Below, in pieces: positions 35,868 to 45,272 of a DNA stretch of 64,000 bases. A program made the translations under genes and the position numbers. The DNA lies in NCBI RefSeq assembly GCF_000518245.1, contig NZ_KI912408.1:62001-126000 (forward strand). The letters are read 5' to 3'. Position 1 is the first letter of the stretch. Each line of letters opens with the position of its first letter. The notes under the pieces are model-generated. The model had not been told where the DNA came from. It saw only the letters and a list, made by a program, of their open reading frames with translations, and searched no databases. This DNA comes from Brachyspira alvinipulli ATCC 51933 (GTDB taxonomy: Bacteria > Spirochaetota > Brachyspiria > Brachyspirales > Brachyspiraceae).

Positions 35868-37334
35868 TTAAGCTTTTTTAGCTTGAAGATCTTCATCTGG
35901 GAATCTTTTCATTCCATTTCCAACAAATCCTACTATTAAATAAACTATAGAGCCTAATAAACCAGCAAGTATAGGAGCTTCAACCCAACCAACATTTAAT
36001 TTTAATATAAATATTGTACTAGTTATTAAACCAACAAGCATAGAAATTAAAGCAGCAGTTATATTAGCTTTAACAATAGGTCTCATCATAATAGGACCAA
36101 CAAACATAGCTATCAAACCACCTGTACCTATATAAGCTATTTGGTTAAGCATACCTTGAGGAGCAAGATATGTTAAAATTACACCCCATACACCTGTAAA
36201 TATAACACCGAATCTATTGATTAGTGGACTACTTTTCTCAGGGTTTCCAGAAATAGAAACTACTAAGTCGTGAGAAAGAGCAGAAGCCAAAGCCTGTAAT
36301 ACAGAACTTATAGTAGATAACATTGCAAACAATATGAACAATATTATAAGTCCTCCAATTGCAGGTGGCAAATAAGTAGTTAAGAATACTGGCATAGCAC
36401 TGTCTGGATTAGCCAAACCAGGTTGTTTATAGAACATATAAAGACCTGTTATAGGAATAAGACTTAATATAATTCCTATAGGAGCCATTATAAGAGCCAT
36501 TAATGGTATATTAACATTATCTTTAAAAGATAAGAATCTTACTGACATATAAGGTAATGTAGTTGTAAATAAGAATGCATAAATAAATACCAAGAATACA
36601 CTATATTTAGCCTCACCATAAGGAATTGAACTTTCTGGGTTAGTAAATTCAGGTTTCATTTCACCTACTTTTTGTATAAGTTCCAATAAAGGTATATCTT
36701 TAACTATAGTAAAGTATACTATCAAAGAAGCTATAACCATACCCATACACATTATAGTATCAGTAACAGCAACTGCAAGCAAACCGCCTTGTACTGTAAA
36801 TATAATGATAACTATCATCAATATAATAGAAGCTGTATGTTCAGGAATACCAAGCCATTGAGAAGCAACCAAACCAACAGCTCTAATCTGTCCTATTATA
36901 TATACAGATAAGAATACAAAAGTAGCTAATCCACCTAATCCATGTACAATTCTTTTCTGTCCGCTTGGACCTCTATGTGTTGAAGAGATGTATTCAGGAA
37001 CAGTAAAACCACCGCTTTCCTCTGCTCTTCTTTTCATAAATCCAGCAAAAAATAATGTACCAAAAGTTATAGCAGGAGCAAAGAAGAAATTAGCAAATAC
37101 TTCTATAGCACCATAAGCATAAGCAGTACCAGGAGAACCAATAAAACCCCAGCCACTGTAACCTGTAGCCATTAAAGTACCAGCACCTACAAATGCACCT
37201 ATAGATTTAGCTCCTAATAAGAAACCTTCAGATGAACCACCAGCATCACCTTTTTTAATTTTCATTTGAGACCAAAAACCAACTCCTATAAGAGCTAAAG
37301 AAGATAGTATAAAGATAATCCAGTTAGCAATCAT
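35868..37334 (-). CDS. Sodium:solute symporter (SSS family)
   Basis: A 488-residue membrane protein with about 13 helices of the SSS (PanF/PutP-like) family. Evidence includes GFLLGAKSIGAFVGAGTLMATGYSGWGF near the N-terminus, FTVPEYISSTHR, and the Ala/Ser-rich ILFAMLSTISSVLQALASALSHDL that lines the sodium site. It lies between the amidinotransferase and arcA, where other bacteria have the arginine/ornithine exchanger arcD. It is therefore the likely importer of arginine or a linked compound, driven by sodium. Its ATG overlaps the stop of a 38-codon membrane-protein gene (TAATG), so the two are coupled. Substrate is inferred from context only. Confidence 0.88.
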   Translation of the reverse strand: MIANWIIFILSSLALIGVGFWSQMKIKKGDAGGSSEGFLLGAKSIGAFVGAGTLMATGYSGWGFIGSPGTAYAYGAIEVFANFFFAPAITFGTLFFAGFMKRRAEESGGFTVPEYISSTHRGPSGQKRIVHGLGGLATFVFLSVYIIGQIRAVGLVASQWLGIPEHTASIILMIVIIIFTVQGGLLAVAVTDTIMCMGMVIASLIVYFTIVKDIPLLELIQKVGEMKPEFTNPESSIPYGEAKYSVFLVFIYAFLFTTTLPYMSVRFLSFKDNVNIPLMALIMAPIGIILSLIPITGLYMFYKQPGLANPDSAMPVFLTTYLPPAIGGLIILFILFAMLSTISSVLQALASALSHDLVVSISGNPEKSSPLINRFGVIFTGVWGVILTYLAPQGMLNQIAYIGTGGLIAMFVGPIMMRPIVKANITAALISMLVGLITSTIFILKLNVGWVEAPILAGLLGSIVYLIVGFVGNGMKRFPDEDLQAKKA

Positions 37335-37450
37335 TATTTATTACCTCCCTTATTCTTATTCATTGCCCTCAAAACACAAGCTATTATAGGTACAATAACC
37401 AATACAACGCACCCATAAATAAAATAATCCATTAACCAAGAACCAGTCAT
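37334..37450 (-). CDS. 38-residue single-pass membrane protein, likely symporter accessory subunit
   Basis: A small gene too short for usual length cut-offs. It starts at the ATG at 37448-37450, with AAGGAG eight bases upstream. The product begins MTGSWLMDYFIYGC, has one hydrophobic helix (about residues 9-28, VVLVIVPIIACVL) and ends in a basic tail (RAMNKNKGGNK). The stop shares one base with the symporter start (TAATG), and the GGGAGG inside its end is the symporter's ribosome site. The layout matches small accessory proteins reported next to some SSS-type symporters. It may steady or regulate the carrier. The coding call rests on start, ribosome site, coupling and composition. Confidence 0.75.
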   Translation of the reverse strand: MTGSWLMDYFIYGCVVLVIVPIIACVLRAMNKNKGGNK

Positions 37451-37467
37451 ATTTCACACTCCTTGAA

Positions 37468-37493
37468 AAACAACGGGAGGCTTTAACCTCCCG
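37468..37493 (-). terminator. Hairpin between the amidinotransferase and symporter genes
   Basis: CGGGAGG (37474-37480) and CCTCCCG (37487-37493) form a perfect 7-bp GC-rich stem. On the minus strand it is followed by TTGTTTTT. It could be a partial terminator or an mRNA processing barrier that sets different levels of the two parts of the cluster. Confidence 0.6.
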
Positions 37494-37513
37494 CTAAAAA
37501 ATTTTAATTTATT

Positions 37514-38668
37514 TTACCATTTTTTAACTTCCCATTTTTTGTAAGTAACAAGAGTAGGATCATCAACTTGTTTAGGGAAGTAATCCTGACATGTTCCTTC
37601 ACGATAAACGTCAGCAGTAGCACAGTGTAAACCGCCTCCGAATGGGTAAGCATCACGGAATGGAACAGGAATAACATTCATTCCTAATTTATCCATTTGC
37701 TCTAATTGATTAGTTTCGCTAGCTTCTACTAATACTGTTTTGTGGTCTAATACAAGACAGTTCATAGACAACCAAACACTAGAATAACAAAGTGGTGGTG
37801 GATCTTTGTGAGCAGGCATTGCAGCTTCAACGATTTCCCAACCATTAGCTTCAAAGATTTTTCTTTGTTCTTGAGGAAGTTTTCTAGTAGGGTTATTAAT
37901 TATCAAACCAGGTCTCAATGGTACAAATGTAGCATCGATGTGGATTGGATAAGGGTCACCAGGGAAGTTTACAGCGTGTACTCTAAAGTCTGGATATTGT
38001 CTTCTTAACCATTCCATAGCTTTTCTATTAGTAGTTAAACCATGTTGACAGAACAAGTCTTTACCAATTCTCATAACGTCAGCAGCATCGAAAAGTATTT
38101 CATGCTCAGTTGTTACCATGTGTAATTTTGCTGTTCTTTCTAATAAGATTTCTTCTGTTACATGTCCATCAAAATAATGCATATCATAGCTAGCATCGCC
38201 AAGTTCTGGACGAGGAGCTGATATCCATCTGAATTCTGGGTCATCATCAAAATATTTTCTTAATACTGGAGAATAAGCCAAATATTCAAAGAACCTAGAC
38301 CTGAAAGACATAGGAGCACAAATGATATCGCTACCTATTGTAAGAAGTACGTCTCTAGGAGGCATACATCCAAACATACTTCCTGTCATAAAGTGAGGTG
38401 TTACTACTGCCTGATTCCATTGAATAGGAGTAGGTCTGTCTACTTTTACGCCATGTTTTTCCAAGATTTTGCAAAGGTTATCTAATTGAGCATTAGCCTT
38501 TTCTACTGTATCCAATGGTCTTGGACCTGTCATACCACGCATTGGACTGTCAAGAGGTACTTTAGCTTTTGAAGCAGGTTCAGAAGGTGCAATACAACAA
38601 TTGTCTGCTCTACCTACTATAACGTGTTTCAAAGGATCAAAATCATTCCATGAATTAACTATTTTCAT
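37514..38668 (-). CDS. Glycine amidinotransferase-like enzyme
   Basis: A 384-residue protein closely resembling L-arginine:glycine amidinotransferase (AGAT, GATM). Matching blocks are FDPLKHVIVGRADN, PHFMTGSMFGCMPPRDVL, APMSFRSRFFEYLAY, FDAADVMRIGKDLF, HIDATF and GGGLHCATADV. The catalytic triad of AGAT (Asp, His, Cys) corresponds to D204, H243 and C349, all present. AGAT moves the amidino group of arginine to glycine, giving ornithine and guanidinoacetate. Inside the arc cluster it would be a second arginine-consuming route that yields ornithine without ammonia; the acceptor may not be glycine. It lies between carbamate kinase and the small membrane protein, with AAGGAG as ribosome site, and is followed by a hairpin. 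Confidence 0.85.
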   Translation of the reverse strand: MKIVNSWNDFDPLKHVIVGRADNCCIAPSEPASKAKVPLDSPMRGMTGPRPLDTVEKANAQLDNLCKILEKHGVKVDRPTPIQWNQAVVTPHFMTGSMFGCMPPRDVLLTIGSDIICAPMSFRSRFFEYLAYSPVLRKYFDDDPEFRWISAPRPELGDASYDMHYFDGHVTEEILLERTAKLHMVTTEHEILFDAADVMRIGKDLFCQHGLTTNRKAMEWLRRQYPDFRVHAVNFPGDPYPIHIDATFVPLRPGLIINNPTRKLPQEQRKIFEANGWEIVEAAMPAHKDPPPLCYSSVWLSMNCLVLDHKTVLVEASETNQLEQMDKLGMNVIPVPFRDAYPFGGGLHCATADVYREGTCQDYFPKQVDDPTLVTYKKWEVKKW

Positions 38669-38765
38669 ATGGATCTCCTTTTATTTTTTTATATAAATAA
38701 TTGATTATACAACTATTTACTTCTTAATTAAATTTTACTAGAATATTAAATCTAGTTTTACAAAA

Positions 38766-39698
38766 TTATTTTATAACTATTGTTCCTGTTTTTCCTGCTA
38801 TACCATCTGCAGCTTTTTCTAAAGAAGTAATTAAAGCTTTACGTCCTGCTTTAGATTCTGCAAACATCATAGCTGCTTTTACTTTAGGAAGCATAGAACC
38901 AGGGGCAAAATGTCCCTCATCTATATATTTTTTAGATTCTTCTATAGTCATTTTTGATAACCATTCTTCATTAGGTTTACCAAAATTTATAGCTACTTTT
39001 TCTACTGCTGTTAATATGATTAAATAATCAGCATCTAATATTTCAGCTATTTTAGCAGATGCAAAATCTTTATCTATAACAGCTGGAACACCAACTAATT
39101 TATCACCATCAACATAAACAGGTATACCGCCGCCGCCTACAGTTATAACAACTGTACCAGCATCCATTAAAGTTTTTACTGTATCTTTTTCTACAACATC
39201 AACTGGTAAAGGTGAGGCAACTACTCTTCTATATCCTCTTCCAGCATCTTCTTTGAATACATCACCTGTTTCTTTTGCCTGTTTTTCTGCTTCTTCTTTT
39301 GAATAAAATGAGCCGATTGGCTTGGTAGGGTTTTGGAAAGCTTTGTCGTTTTTATCAACAACAACTTGTGTGATAACTGTAGCCACATTCTTATTAACTT
39401 TCCTACGCCTCAATTCTTCACTTATAGCATTTTGAAGATGGTATCCTATATAACCTTGACTCATAGCTCCACATTCTGGAAAAGGCATATTTGGTATATT
39501 AGAAGCTGCTTTAGAAGCAGTATCAAATGCTAAATTAATCATTCCTACTTGAGGACCATTACCATGTGCTATAACTACAGTATGTCCCTCTTGTATTAAA
39601 TCAACTATAGGCTTAGCTGTATGTATAACTGCTTCAAGCTGTTCTTTTGGATTATTACCTAAAGCGTTACCGCCTAATGCTACTACTATTTTTCCCAT
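38766..39698 (-). CDS. arcC: Carbamate kinase
   Basis: A 310-residue enzyme that makes ATP from carbamoyl phosphate and ADP, the energy-yielding step of arginine fermentation. Motifs are VVALGGNALG at the start, VIAHGNGPQVG, the DAGRGYRRVVASPLP block, VITVGGGGIPVY and ADYLIILTAVEKV, with the C-terminal FAPGSMLPKVKAA. It is the second gene of the cluster, with GGAG as ribosome site. Confidence 0.96.
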   Translation of the reverse strand: MGKIVVALGGNALGNNPKEQLEAVIHTAKPIVDLIQEGHTVVIAHGNGPQVGMINLAFDTASKAASNIPNMPFPECGAMSQGYIGYHLQNAISEELRRRKVNKNVATVITQVVVDKNDKAFQNPTKPIGSFYSKEEAEKQAKETGDVFKEDAGRGYRRVVASPLPVDVVEKDTVKTLMDAGTVVITVGGGGIPVYVDGDKLVGVPAVIDKDFASAKIAEILDADYLIILTAVEKVAINFGKPNEEWLSKMTIEESKKYIDEGHFAPGSMLPKVKAAMMFAESKAGRKALITSLEKAADGIAGKTGTIVIK

Positions 39699-39778
39699 TT
39701 CTTATATCTCCATCACTTATTATTTACAAGCGATAAACTAACAAATCGCCAGTTTACCGCTAATATATTTTTAATTAA

Positions 39779-40777
39779 TTATAGTTTACCAATAGTTGCT
39801 ACTATAACTGCTTTAATAGTATGCATTCTATTTTCTGCTTCGTCAAATACTCTTGAATATTTGCTTCTGAATACTTCGTCTGTTACTTCCATTTCTTTCA
39901 AACCAAATTTTTCATGTATTTCTTTACCTGTTGTTGTATTTAAATCATGGAAAGATGGTAAACAATGTAAGAAAATAACATTAGGATTTCCTGTTTTCTT
40001 AATCATATCCATATTTACTTGATAAGGTTTTAACAATTTGATGCGTTGTTCAAATTGAGCTTCCTCACCCATAGATACCCATACATCTGTATAAATAACA
40101 TCTGCACCTTTTACATCTTCTACGCTATCGCTGAAATTAATAGAAGCACCTGTTTCTTTTGCTACTTCTTTCATTTCTTTTACTAAATCCTCTGATGGCC
40201 ATAATTCTTTAGGAGCAATACCCCAGAATTCCATACCCATTTTAGCAGCACCAATCATAAGTGAGTTACCCATATTGTTTCTAGCATCACCAACATATAC
40301 AAATTTAACTTTATTAAATGGTTTTGGTACATATTCTCTTACTGTTAAGAAGTCAGCAAGAATTTGAGTTGGGTGATAAAGATCTGTTAAACCATTCCAT
40401 ACTGGAACACCAGCATTGTTAGCTAAGATTTCTACAGTTTCTTGTTTGAATCCTCTGAACTCTATACCATCATAGAATCTACCTAAAACTTTGGCTGTGT
40501 CCTCTATAGATTCTTTCTTGCCCATCTGGCTATCGCTAGAACCTAAGAATGTAACACAGCCACCTTCATCCATAGTTGCTACTTCGAATGCACACCTTGT
40601 CCTAGTTGATGTTTTTTCAAACAAAAGAACTATATTTTTTCCTTCTAAAAGATTTCCTTTTATTCCTGCTCTTTTTTTAGCTTTTAAATCAGCAGCTAAA
40701 TTTAATAGATAATCAATCTCATCAGGAGTAAAATGTTTTAATGTTAAAAAATTTCTTCCTTTCAAATTTACTGGCAT
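39779..40777 (-). CDS. arcB: Ornithine carbamoyltransferase
   Basis: A 332-residue enzyme that in this setting splits citrulline with phosphate into ornithine and carbamoyl phosphate. Motifs are [13 protein letters not shown] (carbamoyl-phosphate site STRTR), [31 protein letters not shown] and [10 protein letters not shown], the ornithine-side HCLP motif. Its place beside arcC and arcA favours the catabolic role; I use arcB rather than argF on that ground. It is the first gene of the minus-strand cluster, with AGGGG as ribosome site and a consensus promoter upstream. Confidence 0.94.
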   Translation of the reverse strand: MPVNLKGRNFLTLKHFTPDEIDYLLNLAADLKAKKRAGIKGNLLEGKNIVLLFEKTSTRTRCAFEVATMDEGGCVTFLGSSDSQMGKKESIEDTAKVLGRFYDGIEFRGFKQETVEILANNAGVPVWNGLTDLYHPTQILADFLTVREYVPKPFNKVKFVYVGDARNNMGNSLMIGAAKMGMEFWGIAPKELWPSEDLVKEMKEVAKETGASINFSDSVEDVKGADVIYTDVWVSMGEEAQFEQRIKLLKPYQVNMDMIKKTGNPNVIFLHCLPSFHDLNTTTGKEIHEKFGLKEMEVTDEVFRSKYSRVFDEAENRMHTIKAVIVATIGKL

Positions 40778-41136
40778 TGTTCAACCCCTATTTAGTTTAT
40801 ATTTTGTTTAAGAAATAATTACTAAAGTCACTAACTTATTTAATTATTTATACAGACTAGTATATAAACTTTTAATTACTTGTCAAGGAATTATTTAAAA
40901 AAAATATACAAATCACACAATTAAATAAAAAATTTAATGTAAAATGTGAACACATAATCTTTAATAGTATTAAAACAAAACAATAATATGCGTGTAATAT
41001 AAATTTAATAATAACCTATAAATAATATTAGATAATAATTGTTATATAAAACAAATACATCAATACAATACCTCAGAATAGTATCATTAATAATAAAACA
41101 AAAATATATTAACAATAATCAATAACTTTTGATTTT
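40778..41136. other. Intergenic region upstream of the arginine cluster
   Basis: 359 bases between arcB and the EamA transporter gene. It contains the arcB promoter and a leader of about 75 bases. I see no clear ArgR-type palindrome and no gene. Confidence 0.45.
40859..40886 (-). promoter_or_regulatory. Promoter of the arginine catabolic cluster
   Basis: On the minus strand TTGACA (40881-40886) and TATACT (40859-40864) are 16 bases apart, upstream of arcB. No other promoter as good is seen between arcB and arcA, so the cluster may be one operon. Confidence 0.6.
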
Positions 41137-42015
41137 TTAAGAGGACTTTTTTATATTACCGCCTATCTCACATATAAATATAGCAGATATCATACATATA
41201 CCTCCTATAACAAAATTAAAGGTTAAAGGGTCTTTCATAAAGATAATACCGCATAATGCACCTAAAAATGACTCTAAACTTAATATTATACCTACTTTAT
41301 TAGGGGCAACATATTTTTGAGACACAGTTTGTAATAAATAAGCTATTCCTGTAGCGCCTATTGCCAAATAAGTAAGAGAATATATAGTTTCACTTGATAC
41401 CGAATCTATATTAAGTGGTCTTGAACTAATAATTCCTATTGATAAAGATATTAAACCTGCTATTATAAGCTGCAATGCTGCCATTATAATACCATCTACA
41501 TAATCAAGAATCTTATCTACCAGCATCAAATGTATAGCAAAAACTATAGCACATAAAAGTACAAATAAATCTCCAATTTGTACAGATCCCAAACTATCTA
41601 ATGATGTAAGTAAATACAATCCAACTATAGTAATAATAGCCGCTATAAATGCTGCAGGATGAGGTCTTTTTTTATACATTATCCAAGTAAAAAATGGCAG
41701 TAATATAACATAAGAACCTGTAAAAAATGCTACTTTTGAAGCTGTTATAAATTTAGAACCCATAGTTTGAAGAAAAAAACCTAAAAAAAGAGCAAGTCCT
41801 ACCGGAATTGATAACAATATATCCTTTTTCTTAATTTTTATCATTCTTTTACAAAATACAATAGATAAAAATATTCCTCCTGCTAAATTTCTAAAACCAA
41901 CAAGATAAAAAGGATCTATTTCTTGAACAACAACTTTAACTGCAACAAAACTATAACCCCAAATTAATGCAGTTAAAAATAATCCAATAGTACCAAGTCT
42001 CTCTTTATTAGCCAT
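41137..42015 (-). CDS. EamA/DMT-family transporter
   Basis: A 292-residue membrane protein with ten helices in two five-helix halves, the EamA pattern. The N-terminus reads LTALIWGYSFVAVKV and FRNLAGGIFL; the second half has AIHLMLVDKI, YLAIGATGIAYLLQT and the ESFLGALCGIIFMKDPL signature. Such carriers export metabolites or amino acids; the substrate is unknown. It lies upstream of the arc cluster in the same direction but has a 359-base gap before arcB, so cotranscription is doubtful. Confidence 0.87.
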   Translation of the reverse strand: MANKERLGTIGLFLTALIWGYSFVAVKVVVQEIDPFYLVGFRNLAGGIFLSIVFCKRMIKIKKKDILLSIPVGLALFLGFFLQTMGSKFITASKVAFFTGSYVILLPFFTWIMYKKRPHPAAFIAAIITIVGLYLLTSLDSLGSVQIGDLFVLLCAIVFAIHLMLVDKILDYVDGIIMAALQLIIAGLISLSIGIISSRPLNIDSVSSETIYSLTYLAIGATGIAYLLQTVSQKYVAPNKVGIILSLESFLGALCGIIFMKDPLTFNFVIGGICMISAIFICEIGGNIKKSS

Positions 42016-42065
42016 ATTTACGAACTCGCTTATATTTAAATATTACTTTTAAGAATTAGTAATAA

Positions 42066-43706
42066 TTAAGATTTTAATTTACTTTGAAATAGATTTACTA
42101 TTTTATTGTAACCTTTTTCTTTAGCAATACAATACTCTTTCTCAACCATAGTCTTATTAAAATCAATTAATTCATAATATTTAATTAATTTTTCACATAT
42201 CTCAAAGTATCCTTTTGAAGATGCAATATATAAAGCTGTACATCCATTAATATTTTGATCTTTGATTGATGCATTATTATCCAACAAATATTCTACAACA
42301 TCTAATTTACCATTATCTGCCGCTATCATCAATGCTGTTTCTTTTGATTTACTCTTTTTATTAATAATATCAGGATATATCTCTAAAATGTATTTAACTA
42401 TATTCATATATCCATTAGCACAAGCAAACATAAAAGCATTCCATCCATTAACATCACTATCTTCTATATTTGCCTCTTTTTCTATTAAATATTTTACCGA
42501 CTTAAGATTATCATATATAACAGCCCACATTAAAGGAGTAATGGTATCTTTACTAGTTTTTAAGGACATACCATTTAATAAAAGAAGCTCTACAACATCA
42601 ATATTTCCTGCTATTAGAGCATGTACAATAGCATTTCTATCCATACTGTCTATAGCATCTATATATGCTTTATTATCAAGTAAAGTTTTAACTATTTCTA
42701 TATTGCCTATATATGCAGCATACATCAAAGGAGTAACATCATCATCATCACATTGATTAATATTAACATTATATTCTATCAATAAATCTATAATTTCCTT
42801 ATTTTCATTTTCTATAGCCAATATTAAAGGAGATTTACCGTTATCATTAACCCCATTAGGAGATATTCTATTCATAAGTAAATACTTAACTATATCTTTA
42901 TGGCCAGAAGAAGAAGCAATTGCCATAGCTTTAGGAGCTTTCTTTTTTGAATTATCAAAGAAATATCTTACAACATCTAAATGCCCGTTATAGGCAGCTG
43001 ATATAAATGCACTTGAAAATATATTATGCTGTTTATTTGCCCCTAATTTTGAATGTATATAGTGAACCAAAGCTAAATTTCCGCTTATAGCAGCTATAGT
43101 TAAAGAATATTTCGGTATTTCTATATTACCTTTATTAAGTATGTATTCAACTATATCAATATTACCGCTGGATATGGCATAAGATAGAACACTTTCCTCA
43201 TAAATATCGACATCATCAATATTAGCATGATGCTCTATTAAAAATTTAACAGCTTCAAAATTAGATTTCTGACATGAATACATTAAAGGTGTAACATTAG
43301 TATCTGTTTTAGCATTAACATCTGCCCCATTTTCAATAAGAATCTTTATTATATCAAAATAATTTTCAGAACAAGCATAATGCAGAGGGGTTTCACTATT
43401 ACAATTACTTAAATTGATAGAAGCACCATTTTTTATTAAAATTTCTACTATATCTGCATGTCCGTTAGCACAAGCATTCATTAATGGAGTTATGTATAAT
43501 TGATCTGGTTTATTCGGATCTGCACCGGCTTTAAGCAATAATTCGACTATTTCTTTATATCCTGATTTTGAAGCATGTGTTAAAGGTGTTAATCCTAATA
43601 TATTACTTAAGTTTACATCTATATCTTTATTTTTCAATAAAATTTCAACAGCTAATATATTATTATTGGCTGATGCCTCATGCAATTCTATCTCAATTTC
43701 TCTCAT
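42066..43706 (-). CDS. Large ankyrin-repeat protein, cytoplasmic
   Basis: A 546-residue protein built almost wholly of ankyrin repeats; I count roughly 15. Typical units are NILGLTPLTHASKSGYKEIVE, SETPLHYACSENYFDIIK and DDVTPLMYAAYIGNIEIVK. There is no signal peptide or membrane segment, so it should remain in the cytoplasm. No enzymatic domain is attached. Ankyrin stacks bind other proteins; the partner is unknown. It stands between the EamA gene and mgtE with its own GAGG ribosome site. Confidence 0.9.
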   Translation of the reverse strand: MREIEIELHEASANNNILAVEILLKNKDIDVNLSNILGLTPLTHASKSGYKEIVELLLKAGADPNKPDQLYITPLMNACANGHADIVEILIKNGASINLSNCNSETPLHYACSENYFDIIKILIENGADVNAKTDTNVTPLMYSCQKSNFEAVKFLIEHHANIDDVDIYEESVLSYAISSGNIDIVEYILNKGNIEIPKYSLTIAAISGNLALVHYIHSKLGANKQHNIFSSAFISAAYNGHLDVVRYFFDNSKKKAPKAMAIASSSGHKDIVKYLLMNRISPNGVNDNGKSPLILAIENENKEIIDLLIEYNVNINQCDDDDVTPLMYAAYIGNIEIVKTLLDNKAYIDAIDSMDRNAIVHALIAGNIDVVELLLLNGMSLKTSKDTITPLMWAVIYDNLKSVKYLIEKEANIEDSDVNGWNAFMFACANGYMNIVKYILEIYPDIINKKSKSKETALMIAADNGKLDVVEYLLDNNASIKDQNINGCTALYIASSKGYFEICEKLIKYYELIDFNKTMVEKEYCIAKEKGYNKIVNLFQSKLKS

Positions 43707-43848
43707 AAATAATAAACCTCATTTATTATAAATTTAATATAAAAGATTAAATAGTCAAATATATTTTTATTATAAATTAATTATATCAATTTCACAATAT
43801 TCTTTTAAATAAAATTTTAAAAACACTAAAAAAAATATTACTGAATAT

Positions 43849-45210
43849 TTATTGATTCAATATCATAAATGCAGCTGTAGCTATAGAACAATATACAGCT
43901 GTACCAATTATATCACATATAGAAGTAAGCATAGGGGCACCGCTTATTGCAGGATCAATATTCAATTTTGTCAATATAAAAGGCAAAGATAAACCTATAA
44001 CACTGCCTATAAAAACTATACTAAACATCGATATTCCAACAATAAAAGCTATTTCAAATCCACCGCGTATAATGCCAAGTATATAGGCTCCTGCAGCCAT
44101 ACTTAACCCTAATATAAAAGCCACTACTACTTCTTTTGAAAGCATATAAAACCAATCTTTCAATACAACATCTCCTATTGCAAGAGAACGTATAACAAGC
44201 GTAGCAGACTGACTTCCTGCATTCCCACCGCTTCCTATAAGAAGAGGTAAAAACACAACTAATACTATATGTTTTTGCAAAGTATTTTGAAATATACCTA
44301 TTACACCTCCTGAAAATATATTAATAAATACTAATATCAAAAGCCATAATATTCTTTGCTTGTATAAAGTTAATATTGGTGTAATTTTCAAATTATCATC
44401 AAATTGATCTTCACTTGATGTAATACCTGCCATTTTATGAAAGTCATCTGTATATTCTTCTTCTGCAATATCCATTATATCATCTATTGTAACAATACCT
44501 ATCATACTATGTCTATCATCAACAACAGCAAGAGAATGCAAATTATATTTTTTCATTATATCAATAGCATTTTCCTGCTCATCATAAACAGATATATAAG
44601 GACAATTATTTATTATCTCTGATATTAGTGTATCTTTATCTGTAAAAAATAATTTTCTTAAGGTAATAGAACCCATTAATGTTCTTCTTGAATCAATTAC
44701 ATATATGGTTGTATAAGTTTCAGAATCCGCTATATTACTTCTTATATATTCAAAAGCCTCACCTACAGTCCAATCCGGCTTTATTGTTATATACTCAGGA
44801 GTCATTAAACGTCCGATACTTCCTTCAGGATATGCAAGCAGCCAAGAAGCTATTTCTCTTTCCTCGCTTCCTAACAATTTTAATATATTCTCAGACATAT
44901 CCTCAGGTATAGACTCTAAAAAATATGTTCTATCATCCGGATTTATATTTTCAAGCAAATCCTTAATATCAGAATTTTCCATATTCTCAATAAGTCTTTG
45001 CTGATCTATAGGAACAAGTTCTGGAAAAACACCTAATTTATAATCCCTTGGAAGTATATTAAAAACTTTATATTTATCTTCATTTTTTAAAGAAGTTATC
45101 AAATTAGCAGTTTCTACCTCCTGCCATAATGGAAGTATATCGCTTAATGCATCCCATTCTTTTTCTTCTATCAAATCTTCAATTTCCGGCTGTAAAAGTT
45201 CTTTAAGCAT
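43849..45210 (-). CDS. mgtE: Magnesium transporter MgtE
   Basis: A 453-residue magnesium channel with the full domain set. The helical N-domain covers about 1-130 (DLLENINPDDRTYFLESIPED). A CBS pair lies at about 135-250 (GSIGRLMTPEYI, then GIVTIDDIMDIAEEEYTDD). Five membrane helices follow from ~285, including the pore region with FLPLLIGSGGNAGSQSATLVIRSLA and the final NIDPAISGAPMLTSICDIIGTAVY. The CBS and N-domains sense cytoplasmic magnesium and close the pore. I see no magnesium riboswitch upstream; the short spacer holds only a GAGGTA ribosome site. Confidence 0.95.
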   Translation of the reverse strand: MLKELLQPEIEDLIEEKEWDALSDILPLWQEVETANLITSLKNEDKYKVFNILPRDYKLGVFPELVPIDQQRLIENMENSDIKDLLENINPDDRTYFLESIPEDMSENILKLLGSEEREIASWLLAYPEGSIGRLMTPEYITIKPDWTVGEAFEYIRSNIADSETYTTIYVIDSRRTLMGSITLRKLFFTDKDTLISEIINNCPYISVYDEQENAIDIMKKYNLHSLAVVDDRHSMIGIVTIDDIMDIAEEEYTDDFHKMAGITSSEDQFDDNLKITPILTLYKQRILWLLILVFINIFSGGVIGIFQNTLQKHIVLVVFLPLLIGSGGNAGSQSATLVIRSLAIGDVVLKDWFYMLSKEVVVAFILGLSMAAGAYILGIIRGGFEIAFIVGISMFSIVFIGSVIGLSLPFILTKLNIDPAISGAPMLTSICDIIGTAVYCSIATAAFMILNQ

Positions 45211-45272
45211 ACTTCAATATACCTCAAATATAAAATAGTAATATCAATAATTTATAAAGAAATAAATTATAA

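Noticed and set aside
42262-42756. Antisense frame of 164 codons opposite the ankyrin gene
   Set aside because: A shadow frame created by the repetitive codon pattern of the ankyrin repeats; no ribosome site.
43711-43848. Promoter/terminator signals between mgtE and the ankyrin gene
   Set aside because: Only generic AT-rich sequence; no hairpin with T-run or paired hexamers I would defend.
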